Both the position numbers and the translations under genes were made by a program. The notes under the pieces were generated by a model, which was given only the letters and a program-made list of their open reading frames with translations, was not told the DNA's origin and did not search any database. 64,000 bases of DNA from Methylopumilus sp947499625 (lineage in GTDB: Bacteria > Pseudomonadota > Gammaproteobacteria > Burkholderiales > Methylophilaceae). The stretch is from positions 682,001 through 746,000 of the forward strand of contig OZ248397.1 in assembly GCA_965234475.1 (NCBI GenBank). Reading direction: 5' to 3'. Position 1 is the stretch's first letter. Each line of letters begins with the position of its first letter. Below, piece after piece: positions 18,294-26,201 of the stretch.

Positions 18294-19556
18294 TTAAAAA
18301 TTCTTAGCAATATTAGGATTGGAAGCTAAATATTTTTTTATACCAATTAAAATATTTTTAGCTAAAATTTCTTGGTGCTCTTCATTATTTAAAATCTGCT
18401 CTTCTTTTGGATTGCTTATAAACGCTGTTTCCACAAGAATAGATGGGATGTCAGGTGACTTAAGTACCGCAAATCCAGCCTGCTCTACACTAGTCTTATG
18501 TAAGTCATTAATATCACCCAATTGATCCAAAACAAAATTACCAAGCTTGACGCTGTCATTAATCGTTGCTGATTGTGATAAATCGAGCAATGTCTTAGCA
18601 AGCATAGGATCTTTGTCATCCAAACTTACACCACCGATTAAATCGGACTCATTTTCCTTATTGGCTAAATATTTTGCCGAGGCAGAAGTCGCCCCCTTTT
18701 CTGATAATGCAAAAACAGAAGAACCTTTAGCATCTGGGTTAGTAAAAGCATCTGCATGAATGGACACAAAGAGGTCTGCTTTTAACTTTCTTGCTTTAAC
18801 AACTCTTCCATAAAGAGGCACAAAATAATCATCATCTCGTGTAAGTACCGCTCTTAATTGTTCGTCATTATCAATCTCTTTTTTAAGTTTTCTAGCAATC
18901 GATAAAGTTATATTTTTTTCTAAACTACCAGAAGCGCCTATTGCGCCAGAATCTTCGCCACCATGTCCAGCATCCACAGCAATCACGATTTTTTTAGTCA
19001 AACTTTTAGAAGTTTGGGATGGTAATGGTACTTCTTGAGATATTTTTTCTTTCTTAATCTCTGGAGGCGTTAAAACAATCTCTTTTTTTGGTAGCGTGAG
19101 ATCTTTTTTTTCTTTATCTTGTACGAACGCCATTAATTCATCTGCTCTTGGATAGACATCAATGACCAAACGATATTTATATCCGCCTGCGGGCTTCAGA
19201 GAAAAAATATTAATTTTAGATTCTGATCTTAATTCGATGACGACTCGAGATACTTGGTGGTTAAACTTAGCGACACGAATTTGTTTAATATTAGGATCGC
19301 TTGATAAAATTTTTGTATTTAAATTTTTTAAATCGTCATTAAGATCAATATCATGAAGATCAATCACCAGGCGGTCTGGATTTTTTAAAATCATTTGATC
19401 ATTGCTAATAGGTTTAATAGACTCAAGAGTCACACGCGTATACTCTCTTGCAGGCCATACACGTGCTGATTCAATCACATTTTTTGCTAAGACGTGATTT
19501 GGAAATATCACCCACATGAAGATAAAAATAATTTTCAGATAATAGTTTTTAAACAT
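18294..19556 (-). CDS. amiC: N-acetylmuramoyl-L-alanine amidase with AMIN domain (AmiC-like)
   Basis: The product has 420 residues. It has a Sec signal peptide (1-24, ending VLAKN), an AMIN targeting domain (about 28-135, VIESARVWPAREYTRVTLE...), a charged linker, and an Amidase_3 zinc domain from 190. Zinc ligands can be placed at His198 (VDAGHGGED), Glu213 (SLEKNITL) and the His in VSIHADAF, with the catalytic Glu in LVETAFISN. It cuts the stem peptide from septal peptidoglycan during cell separation. It overlaps the tsaE end by 22 bases, and the gene order is the common tsaE-amidase-miaA one. Confidence 0.93.
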   Translation of the reverse strand: MFKNYYLKIIFIFMWVIFPNHVLAKNVIESARVWPAREYTRVTLESIKPISNDQMILKNPDRLVIDLHDIDLNDDLKNLNTKILSSDPNIKQIRVAKFNHQVSRVVIELRSESKINIFSLKPAGGYKYRLVIDVYPRADELMAFVQDKEKKDLTLPKKEIVLTPPEIKKEKISQEVPLPSQTSKSLTKKIVIAVDAGHGGEDSGAIGASGSLEKNITLSIARKLKKEIDNDEQLRAVLTRDDDYFVPLYGRVVKARKLKADLFVSIHADAFTNPDAKGSSVFALSEKGATSASAKYLANKENESDLIGGVSLDDKDPMLAKTLLDLSQSATINDSVKLGNFVLDQLGDINDLHKTSVEQAGFAVLKSPDIPSILVETAFISNPKEEQILNNEEHQEILAKNILIGIKKYLASNPNIAKNF

Positions 19557-20002
19557 TCACTTCCTATAGGTGTGAAGCCAATCAAGTGAAGATGGCGGCC
19601 AAATGGCTCATGACTAAGCTCAATTGAAATATCAGGCTCTGGAAGTATGCCCCCTGCTTTTTCTGGCCACTCAATTAAACAAATAGACGTTTCATTAAAA
19701 TATTCTCTAAATCCAGCATCGTCCCACTCATGCTCGCCTTTGAATCGATAAAGGTCAAAGTGATAGATCATAAATTTTAGGAAGCTATAAGACTCAACCA
19801 GTGTGTAAGTTGGGCTTTTAACTTTATCCTGATAACCAAGCCCGCGCAGGAGGCCTCTTACAAATGTCGTTTTTCCAGCGCCTAACTCACCCTTTAAATA
19901 TAAATTCATTCCGGGAAGTAAATGGCTCGCCATACTTTCTGCGAAACGAAGTGTTTCACTTTCATCTTTTAAGTCATAATTAGAATCAAACATCATAGAC
20001 AC
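19535..20002 (-). CDS. tsaE: tRNA threonylcarbamoyladenosine biosynthesis ATPase TsaE
   Basis: The product has 155 residues. It is the small P-loop ATPase that works with TsaB and TsaD to make t6A37 in tRNAs reading ANN codons. The P-loop GELGAGKT is at about residues 38-45, followed by the conserved SPTYTLVESY segment and IEWPEKAG. Length and motif order are typical. It is the first gene of a minus-strand run tsaE-amiC-miaA-EamA and is divergent from queG with a 21-base gap, so both promoters must lie within or overlap the gene starts. Confidence 0.96.
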   Translation of the reverse strand: MSMMFDSNYDLKDESETLRFAESMASHLLPGMNLYLKGELGAGKTTFVRGLLRGLGYQDKVKSPTYTLVESYSFLKFMIYHFDLYRFKGEHEWDDAGFREYFNETSICLIEWPEKAGGILPEPDISIELSHEPFGRHLHLIGFTPIGSECLKTII

Positions 20003-20023
20003 TTATATAAAAATAATTAAAAT

Positions 20024-21097
20024 ATGGCAGACATTTTGGACCAATTAGCATTGCAAATTAAAGACTGGGGCCGAGAAATTGGTTTTGATCAAATTGGCAT
20101 TGCTAATATAGATCTCGATCATACCAAAGATCATTATCTAGAATGGATTAAACAAGGGTTCCATGGTGAGATGCATTATATGGTAAAACATGGCTCTCGG
20201 CGATATCAGCCTGATGAGTTAGTGCCTCATACCATCCGAATTATTACAGCGAGACTTAATTATTTTCCCCACTCGCACAATTCAGAAGCTATTTTAGAGG
20301 ACGATCAAAAAGCTTTCATTTCTCGATATGCATTAGGTCGCGATTACCACAAAGTCATGCGTGCTAAATTAAAAAAACTTTCAGAAAAAATTCAAAAAGA
20401 AGCTCACAAGACTTTAGATCATTCATTTGAATTTAGATTATTTACAGATAGCGCTCCCGTTATGGAAGTTGAACTTGCTGAGAAGTCTGGTCTTGGTTGG
20501 CGAGGAAAACATACCTTACTAATTAATAAAGAACATGGCTCTTGGTTCTTCCTTGGTGAAATTTATATTAATTTACCTCTGCCCATTGATAAAAAAGTAG
20601 AAAATCATTGCGGTACATGCACAAGTTGCATGGATGTATGTCCAACCAAAGCTATCGTAGGGCCTTATATGCTCGACGCAAGAAAATGTATCTCTTACCT
20701 CACCATTGAACATAAATCCTCTATACCTTTGCAATATAGAAAACAAATTGGGAATCGCGTTTATGGTTGTGATGATTGCCAATTGTATTGCCCTTGGAAT
20801 AAATTTGGTCAAATGACTAAAGAGGATGACTTTAAGGTAAGGCACGGTTTAGACGATATTGAGCTTATAGAATGCTTTTTATGGACTGAAGCAGAATTCA
20901 TCAAATACATGGAAGGTAGTGCAATCCTTCGCATTGGCTATGACCAGTGGTTGAGGAATATTGCGATAGGGCTTGGTAACGCTAAAACATCTGAAACTAT
21001 CGTGAATGCCCTAAAGGGCAGGCTAAATGAAGCCTCTCCGCTTGTCAAAGAACATATATCATGGGCACTCGCGCAACATAATTTTCATATGAATTAA
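20024..21097 (+). CDS. queG: Epoxyqueuosine reductase QueG
   Basis: The product has 357 residues. QueG reduces epoxyqueuosine to queuosine in tRNA, using a cobalamin cofactor and two [4Fe-4S] clusters. The cluster motifs are visible as CGTCTSCMDVCP and CDDCQLYCPWN, with the N-terminal 'IGFDQIGIANIDL' and 'RYALGRDYHKVMR' family segments. It is the last step of the queuosine pathway. It is divergent from tsaE, and followed by pgi after 70 bases. Confidence 0.97.
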   Translation: MADILDQLALQIKDWGREIGFDQIGIANIDLDHTKDHYLEWIKQGFHGEMHYMVKHGSRRYQPDELVPHTIRIITARLNYFPHSHNSEAILEDDQKAFISRYALGRDYHKVMRAKLKKLSEKIQKEAHKTLDHSFEFRLFTDSAPVMEVELAEKSGLGWRGKHTLLINKEHGSWFFLGEIYINLPLPIDKKVENHCGTCTSCMDVCPTKAIVGPYMLDARKCISYLTIEHKSSIPLQYRKQIGNRVYGCDDCQLYCPWNKFGQMTKEDDFKVRHGLDDIELIECFLWTEAEFIKYMEGSAILRIGYDQWLRNIAIGLGNAKTSETIVNALKGRLNEASPLVKEHISWALAQHNFHMN

Positions 21098-21167
21098 GTA
21101 TGTCTTTGCTATAATGTGCATATATATTGAAATTTTCATCATTAAATCCTTGAATTGAACGTTATAC

Positions 21168-22820
21168 ATGTCGCAAATTAATCAGTCGCCTATTTGGCAA
21201 GCGCTAAATCAACATAAAAAAGATATCGAACCCATCTCACTTCGCGAGATGTTCAAGTCAGATCCTATTCGTTTTAATCAATTTCACATTCAGTTTAATG
21301 ATTTACTTCTAGATTACTCAAAACATCGCATTACAAAAGAAACAATCAGTCTCCTAGTTAAGCTTGCAAAAGAAACCGAGGTAGAAAGTTGGCGAGATCG
21401 TATGTTTCAAGGTGAAAGAATAAACTCTACCGAACATCGTGCAGTGCTTCATACAGCCCTTCGCAATCAAAATGAAACACCTATTATGTCCGAAGGCGAA
21501 GATGTCGTGCCTAAAGTTAAAAGTGTACTCAAAAAAATGCGCCGCTTTAGCGAAGAGTTAAGATCAGGCCAATGGAAAGGCTTTACTGGGAAAGCAATAA
21601 CGAATGTTATTAATATTGGGATAGGCGGTTCTGATTTAGGACCTGCTATGGTTTGTCAGGCATTGAAACCTTATGGTTCAAAAACCATAACACCCTATTT
21701 CGTATCTAACGTAGATGGTGCCGATCTCTCCCAAGCATTAGAAAAATGCCATCCAGAAACAACACTTTTTATTGTTGCTTCAAAAACATTTACAACGCAA
21801 GAAACAATGACCAATGCTTTCTCAGCAAGGGATTGGTTTCTCAAGGCTGCAAAAGATAATCAACATATTAAGAAACACTTTGTTGCATTGTCGACAAACC
21901 AACATGCCGTATCGCAATTCGGTATCGACACAGAAAATATGTTTGAGTTTTGGGATTGGGTAGGCGGTCGCTTCTCTCTTTGGTCTGCGATCGGGCTTTC
22001 TATATCGTTATATATTGGTATGGATAGCTTTGAAGAATTGCTTAAGGGTGGATTCGAAATGGACGAGCATTTTAGAACAGCACCCATAGAACAAAACATT
22101 CCAATGATGATGGGACTGTTAGGCGTTTGGAATATTAATTTCTTTGGCTTTCCGACACATGCGGTCTTAGCTTACGACCAAGGATTATCGAAACTAGCAC
22201 CTTATCTTCAACAAGCAGATATGGAAAGTAATGGCAAGTTTATCAATCGCGATGGAGAGCATATTGATTTTCACACTGGCCCCATTCTCTGGGGTGAAGT
22301 CGGTACCAATGGTCAGCATGCCTTCTATCAACTTCTTCATCAAGGCACAGAAATTGTTCCAGCAGATTTCCTTATACCGATTAAGTCTCATTACACGATA
22401 GGTAAAGATGGTGATGAGCATCATAAAATTTTACTTGCGAACTTCATCGCGCAAACGCAATCTCTTATGCTAGGAAAGACATATGATGAAGCGCGCGCTG
22501 AAATTGAGAAGCAAGGCTTCGAGGGAGAGGATATTGAAAGCTTTATCCCTCAAAAAACATTTGAAGGTAATCGACCCACTTCATCCATACTTTTCCAGAA
22601 ATTAACTCCAAAGACTTTAGGTCAACTTATTGCGATGTATGAACATAAGATCTTTACCCAAGGCATCATATGGAATATCAATTCATTTGATCAATGGGGT
22701 GTGGAATATGGCAAGCAAATTGCAAAACAGGTTTTACCTAAACTATCTGAAAAAACACCTACATATGACTTTGACAGCTCTACAAATGGTTTAATTAATT
22801 ACATTAAAAAAAATCAATAA
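21168..22820 (+). CDS. pgi: Glucose-6-phosphate isomerase
   Basis: The product has 550 residues, the size of E. coli Pgi. It interconverts fructose 6-phosphate and glucose 6-phosphate; in a RuMP methylotroph this feeds fructose 6-phosphate into the glucose-6-phosphate dehydrogenase and Entner-Doudoroff branch. Signature segments are present: GIGGSDLGPAM, the phosphate-binding SKTFTTQET, FEFWDWVGGRFSLWSAIG and GTNGQHAFYQLLHQGT. It converges with sppA; an AT-only stem-loop overlaps its stop codon. Confidence 0.98.
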   Translation: MSQINQSPIWQALNQHKKDIEPISLREMFKSDPIRFNQFHIQFNDLLLDYSKHRITKETISLLVKLAKETEVESWRDRMFQGERINSTEHRAVLHTALRNQNETPIMSEGEDVVPKVKSVLKKMRRFSEELRSGQWKGFTGKAITNVINIGIGGSDLGPAMVCQALKPYGSKTITPYFVSNVDGADLSQALEKCHPETTLFIVASKTFTTQETMTNAFSARDWFLKAAKDNQHIKKHFVALSTNQHAVSQFGIDTENMFEFWDWVGGRFSLWSAIGLSISLYIGMDSFEELLKGGFEMDEHFRTAPIEQNIPMMMGLLGVWNINFFGFPTHAVLAYDQGLSKLAPYLQQADMESNGKFINRDGEHIDFHTGPILWGEVGTNGQHAFYQLLHQGTEIVPADFLIPIKSHYTIGKDGDEHHKILLANFIAQTQSLMLGKTYDEARAEIEKQGFEGEDIESFIPQKTFEGNRPTSSILFQKLTPKTLGQLIAMYEHKIFTQGIIWNINSFDQWGVEYGKQIAKQVLPKLSEKTPTYDFDSSTNGLINYIKKNQ

Positions 22821-22832
22821 ACTATTGATTTT
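22810..22832. terminator. Possible weak bidirectional terminator between pgi and sppA
   Basis: An inverted repeat AAAATCAAT / ATTGATTTT with a 5-base loop (AAACT) covers the pgi stop and lies just before the convergent sppA end, with T-rich sequence after it on the plus strand. The stem has only two G-C pairs, so the call is weak. Confidence 0.4.
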
Positions 22833-23805
22833 ATTTAATAATTAATTTTTGATTTAATATGGCTGTTCGCAAAGATTCATTCATAGAAGACCCTAAACTT
22901 GCACCAAATTTTCGTGCAAAACGATCAGCAAAACCTTCGTGAGTCGTAAAATCAACCACCTCTTCAGCTTTGATAATTTCACGAGCAACATAATCATAAC
23001 TTCCAAAAGCGTCAGCCAAACCTAATTTAACAGCGGCTTCGCCATTCCAAAAAAGACCACTAAATGTTTCTGTGGATTCCTTAAGTCGATTACCACGACC
23101 GTCTTTAACCACTTTGATGAATTGTTGATGAACCTGATTTAGCATGTCTTGAACAAAAGCTTGTTGCTTAGGATTAACTGGGGAGAAAGGGTCAAGCATG
23201 GCTTTGTTTGAGCCTGCTGTCATAAGCCGTCTTTCGACGCCTGCTTTCTTCATGGTATCTGTAAAACCAAAGCCATCCATGAGAACGCCAATGGAGCCTA
23301 CGATACTAGCTTTATCTACAAAAATTTTATCGGCAGCCACAGCAATATAGTAACCACCTGAAGCGCATATATCTTCTACTACTGCATAAACAGGAATATG
23401 AGGATGTAATTTTTTTTGTCGTTTAATTTCATCGTTAATCATTCCGGCTTGAACTGGACTTCCACCTGGACTATTAATTTTTAAAATAATGCCTTGTGTA
23501 CCATCACTGTCATAAGCTCTTTGTACGCTCTCGAAAAAATCTTTTGCATTAACCTCATCCTTCTCTCCTATCACACCATTAATTTCAATCAATGCGGTGT
23601 GATTATTAGAGCTGCTCTTGGTGTGAAGAGCGCCAAATGCAAAAAATAAAAGCACAAAAAGATATAAAAATGTAATTGATTTGAAAAAAATACCCCAGCG
23701 CCTTGCAATTTTTTGCTCGCCCAAGGCTGAAAGGGCAATTTTTTCTAGGGCTTCTCTTTCCCAATGTGAGTTTGATTTACTTTCTATCTTTTTTTTAACT
23801 GCCAT
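22831..23805 (-). CDS. sppA: Signal peptide peptidase SppA (S49 family, short form)
   Basis: The product has 324 residues, the single-domain form. It has one N-terminal transmembrane helix (about 42-64) with the catalytic domain in the periplasm. S49 features are visible: ALIEINGVIG, LKINSPGGSP, the nucleophile segment ICASGGYYIA with the serine before GGYY, and the general-base lysine in SNKAMLDPF. It degrades cleaved signal peptides and other membrane-bound fragments. It closes the rluC-gph-Rieske-sppA minus-strand run, with a 21-base gap from the Rieske gene. Confidence 0.93.
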   Translation of the reverse strand: MAVKKKIESKSNSHWEREALEKIALSALGEQKIARRWGIFFKSITFLYLFVLLFFAFGALHTKSSSNNHTALIEINGVIGEKDEVNAKDFFESVQRAYDSDGTQGIILKINSPGGSPVQAGMINDEIKRQKKLHPHIPVYAVVEDICASGGYYIAVAADKIFVDKASIVGSIGVLMDGFGFTDTMKKAGVERRLMTAGSNKAMLDPFSPVNPKQQAFVQDMLNQVHQQFIKVVKDGRGNRLKESTETFSGLFWNGEAAVKLGLADAFGSYDYVAREIIKAEEVVDFTTHEGFADRFARKFGASLGSSMNESLRTAILNQKLIIK

Positions 23806-23826
23806 TTTCTATGCTCCATAAATACT

Positions 23827-24174
23827 TTAAAAAATTTCAACCCATAATACATTGTTTGATTCTGTTATATTTAATTTTTGTAATGTTTCACCCCGACAAG
23901 GCCCTGAAATACATTCCCCAGAAGCCGGATGATACATGGCGCCATGCGTCGAACATACAATCCACTCTTTTTCATCATCCATAAATTCATTTGGCTTATA
24001 ATCAAGCTCCATCGGCATATGCCGACATTGATTAAGATAAGCATGGAACTTACCCTGAAAAAGAACTGCAAAGCCTGATTGTATTCCAGATGCTTTTTGA
24101 TATTCAAATTTAACGGTTGAGCCATCACCTTGAAAAGCTTTTTTATCTATTTCAATTTTTACGCTTGAACTCAT
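23827..24174 (-). CDS. Rieske [2Fe-2S] ferredoxin-like protein
   Basis: The product has 115 residues, with no signal peptide. The two cluster-binding loops are C-x-H in NQCRHMP and C-x2-H in VCSTHGA, 46 or so residues apart, followed by the GxCxxGPC-type segment (CISGPCRG). This is the small soluble Rieske ferredoxin type that donates electrons to oxygenases or stands alone; its partner is not shown here. It overlaps the start of the gph-like gene by 4 bases, implying coupling, and belongs to the rluC-gph-Rieske-sppA neighbourhood common in betaproteobacteria. Confidence 0.92.
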   Translation of the reverse strand: MSSSVKIEIDKKAFQGDGSTVKFEYQKASGIQSGFAVLFQGKFHAYLNQCRHMPMELDYKPNEFMDDEKEWIVCSTHGAMYHPASGECISGPCRGETLQKLNITESNNVLWVEIF

Positions 24175-24824
24175 GGTAACAAGAAGTCTGCTACTTCTTT
24201 GAAAGAATCAAAGCATGCCAAAGGCTCATAACTCAGCAAGACATCTTTAGGCTGGGCTCCATAACTCACCGCGATAGTTTGAATATGAGCATTTCTTCCC
24301 ATTTCAAGATCGTAGTGAGTATCGCCTACAATCACTGTGCGATCGGCTGGAATCTTGGTCTCTTCCAATATGGCCTCTACCATGTGGGGGTGAGGTTTAG
24401 AAAAGCACTCATCTACTGTTTTAGTAGATAAAAAATATCTATTTAATTCAGTAGTTTGTAGGGCAAACTTCAACCCTTTTCTACTTTTTCCGGTCGCAAC
24501 TGCGAGCTTACATTTATGCTGATAAAGTCGTCCAATACCCTCTTTTACGCCATCAAAAAGATATGCATTCCCCTCATTTGCATCATAATGCGAGCGGTAA
24601 CCTTCAGCTACTTTCTCCAATACTTCAGAAGATAAATGAGGAAACAATTTGAGTAATAATTGATTTAAGCCTAACCCTAAAGTTTTTAAAATTAAAGCTC
24701 TAGGTGGCGCTAAAACACCAGCGCCTTCGGCTGCTGATATAACTGCGTCAATAATAATGCCTGTTGAATCGGCGACCGTTCCATCCCAGTCCAAAATAAC
24801 TAAATCAAAGCGAGGCGATTTCAT
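24171..24824 (-). CDS. gph: HAD-superfamily phosphatase (phosphoglycolate phosphatase-like)
   Basis: The product has 217 residues. Motif I is DWDGTVADS near the N-terminus (nucleophile Asp in LVILDWDGT), motif II is the threonine in LAVATGKSR, and motifs III/IV are in 'KPHPHMVEAIL' and 'VIVGDTHYDLEMG'. A small helical cap lies between motifs I and II. Length and sequence place it in the Gph/PGP-like subfamily. The true substrate may be phosphoglycolate or another small phosphate. It overlaps rluC by 4 bases upstream and the Rieske gene downstream. Confidence 0.85.
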   Translation of the reverse strand: MKSPRFDLVILDWDGTVADSTGIIIDAVISAAEGAGVLAPPRALILKTLGLGLNQLLLKLFPHLSSEVLEKVAEGYRSHYDANEGNAYLFDGVKEGIGRLYQHKCKLAVATGKSRKGLKFALQTTELNRYFLSTKTVDECFSKPHPHMVEAILEETKIPADRTVIVGDTHYDLEMGRNAHIQTIAVSYGAQPKDVLLSYEPLACFDSFKEVADFLLP

Positions 24825-25810
24825 GAAGCTTGCTGACTTAAAAATGCGTCAAGTTCAAGGGGTAAAGGGGCTTTTAACTCCAGAGGCTCCTCAGTTAAAG
24901 GATGTTTCATTTTCATAGAGAATGCATGAAGAAACATGCGTTTTAAGCCTTTTTTTTGGAGCGTCTTGTTTAAGAAAGAATCTCCATATTTATCGTCGCC
25001 TAAAATAGGGAACCCTAGGTGAGCTAGCTGAACTCTTAGCTGATGGGTTCTTCCGGTAATAAGCTTAGCCTCAAGGAGAGTGTAAGGCCCTAAAGATTTT
25101 TTTAAATAAAAGATTGTTTTACTTATTTGATTTTGGCTATCATCTTCCTCGTCAGTTACGTTGACGCGCCTCTCACCGTCTTGTGTGAAGGTTTTTTTGA
25201 GCATAAGTTCGACTGTTTTTTTGGATTCAGTCCACTCACCTTCCACCATCATGATGTATTTTTTTTCAATGCGATTAAGCCTCATCATATCGTGCATACT
25301 CACCAGTGCTGAACGCTTTTTAGCAATCAACAGGATGCCAGAAGTCTCCCGGTCAATACGATGAACGAGCTCTAAAAACTTAGCTTTAGGTCTTACATGA
25401 CGAATCAATTCTATGACGCCAAAATTAAGACCACTACCCCCGTGGACAGCATAGCCACTTGGTTTATTGATCACCAATAACGCATCATCTTCGTAAATAA
25501 CATTTGTGTCTAACCAAGCCGTTTGTTGCTGTTTTGGCTCAATAACTGGCGGTGTTCTCTCAACTTCTATAGCGATAGGAGGAATTCTTACCTGATCACC
25601 TATCATCAGACGATAAGTGGTATCAACTCGCTTTTTATTCACTCTCACCTCACCACTTCTAAGGATTTTATAAACATGGCTTTTGGGCACATTTTTTAAA
25701 ATTTTTAAGAGGAAGTTATCGATTTTTTGTGTTTCACTTGCTTCATCAATAATAACAAATGTGGCTTTTTCATGAGAAAAAAGGTTTTTAGCGTTTGTGT
25801 TTTGAGTCAT
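24821..25810 (-). CDS. rluC: 23S rRNA pseudouridine synthase RluC
   Basis: The product has 329 residues. An N-terminal S4 domain (about 27-85, KIDNFLLKILKNVPKSHVYKILRSG shortened) precedes a RluA-type catalytic domain with HRIDRETSGILL (catalytic Asp) and the GRTHQLRVQLAHLG segment. RluC makes pseudouridines 955, 2504 and 2580 in E. coli 23S rRNA. It is divergent from rne, the standard proteobacterial arrangement, and heads the rluC-gph-Rieske-sppA run. Confidence 0.93.
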   Translation of the reverse strand: MTQNTNAKNLFSHEKATFVIIDEASETQKIDNFLLKILKNVPKSHVYKILRSGEVRVNKKRVDTTYRLMIGDQVRIPPIAIEVERTPPVIEPKQQQTAWLDTNVIYEDDALLVINKPSGYAVHGGSGLNFGVIELIRHVRPKAKFLELVHRIDRETSGILLIAKKRSALVSMHDMMRLNRIEKKYIMMVEGEWTESKKTVELMLKKTFTQDGERRVNVTDEEDDSQNQISKTIFYLKKSLGPYTLLEAKLITGRTHQLRVQLAHLGFPILGDDKYGDSFLNKTLQKKGLKRMFLHAFSMKMKHPLTEEPLELKAPLPLELDAFLSQQAS

Positions 25811-26201
25811 ATTTTGTTTAATTAGGTTTATACCCTATACTGAATGTGTTCAGACTCTCTTAATCAATTGAATTAAAGAGATAATTTAAGCTGAATTATA
25901 CAGTGACAACAAATTACTAAGGCTTTTTCCGCTCGCCTTATTTTAAGTAGCGGCCTTGAAACAAGGTTTAAAAATTTAAAGAATATTTTAGTTTTATTGC
26001 ACATGTACATAACAAAGATTCATAAATATTTTGCTCAACAATCTTACAAATAAGATCTGTGACTAAGTAAATAATTTAAAAACTTTTTGATTAGAAAAAG
26101 TTTTAACTCAAGAAATACTAACCTTACCTTAGGTTAGATGTGCACCTGAATAACTGAAATACAATCTTTATCTTAAAACCTACTTGTAGGAGTTTTAGAT
26201 A
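25811..26201 (+). promoter_or_regulatory. 391-base rluC/rne intergenic region with structured rne leader
   Basis: No gene is supported here. On the plus strand it contains a chain of inverted repeats: TAAGGC/GCCTTA followed by TTTT (25918-25944), a competing CCGCT/AGCGG pair (25929-25953), CCTTG/CAAGG (25954-25966), ATCTTA/TAAGAT (26041-26056), AAAACTTTTT/AAAAAGTTTT (about 26079-26104) and CTAACCT/AGGTTAG (26118-26137). A CCTA-CTTG-TAGG hairpin (26179-26190) covers part of the rne Shine-Dalgarno AGGAG (26188-26192). E. coli rne has a long structured leader through which RNase E controls its own mRNA; an equivalent is the likely role here. The promoters are not clear. Confidence 0.55.
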
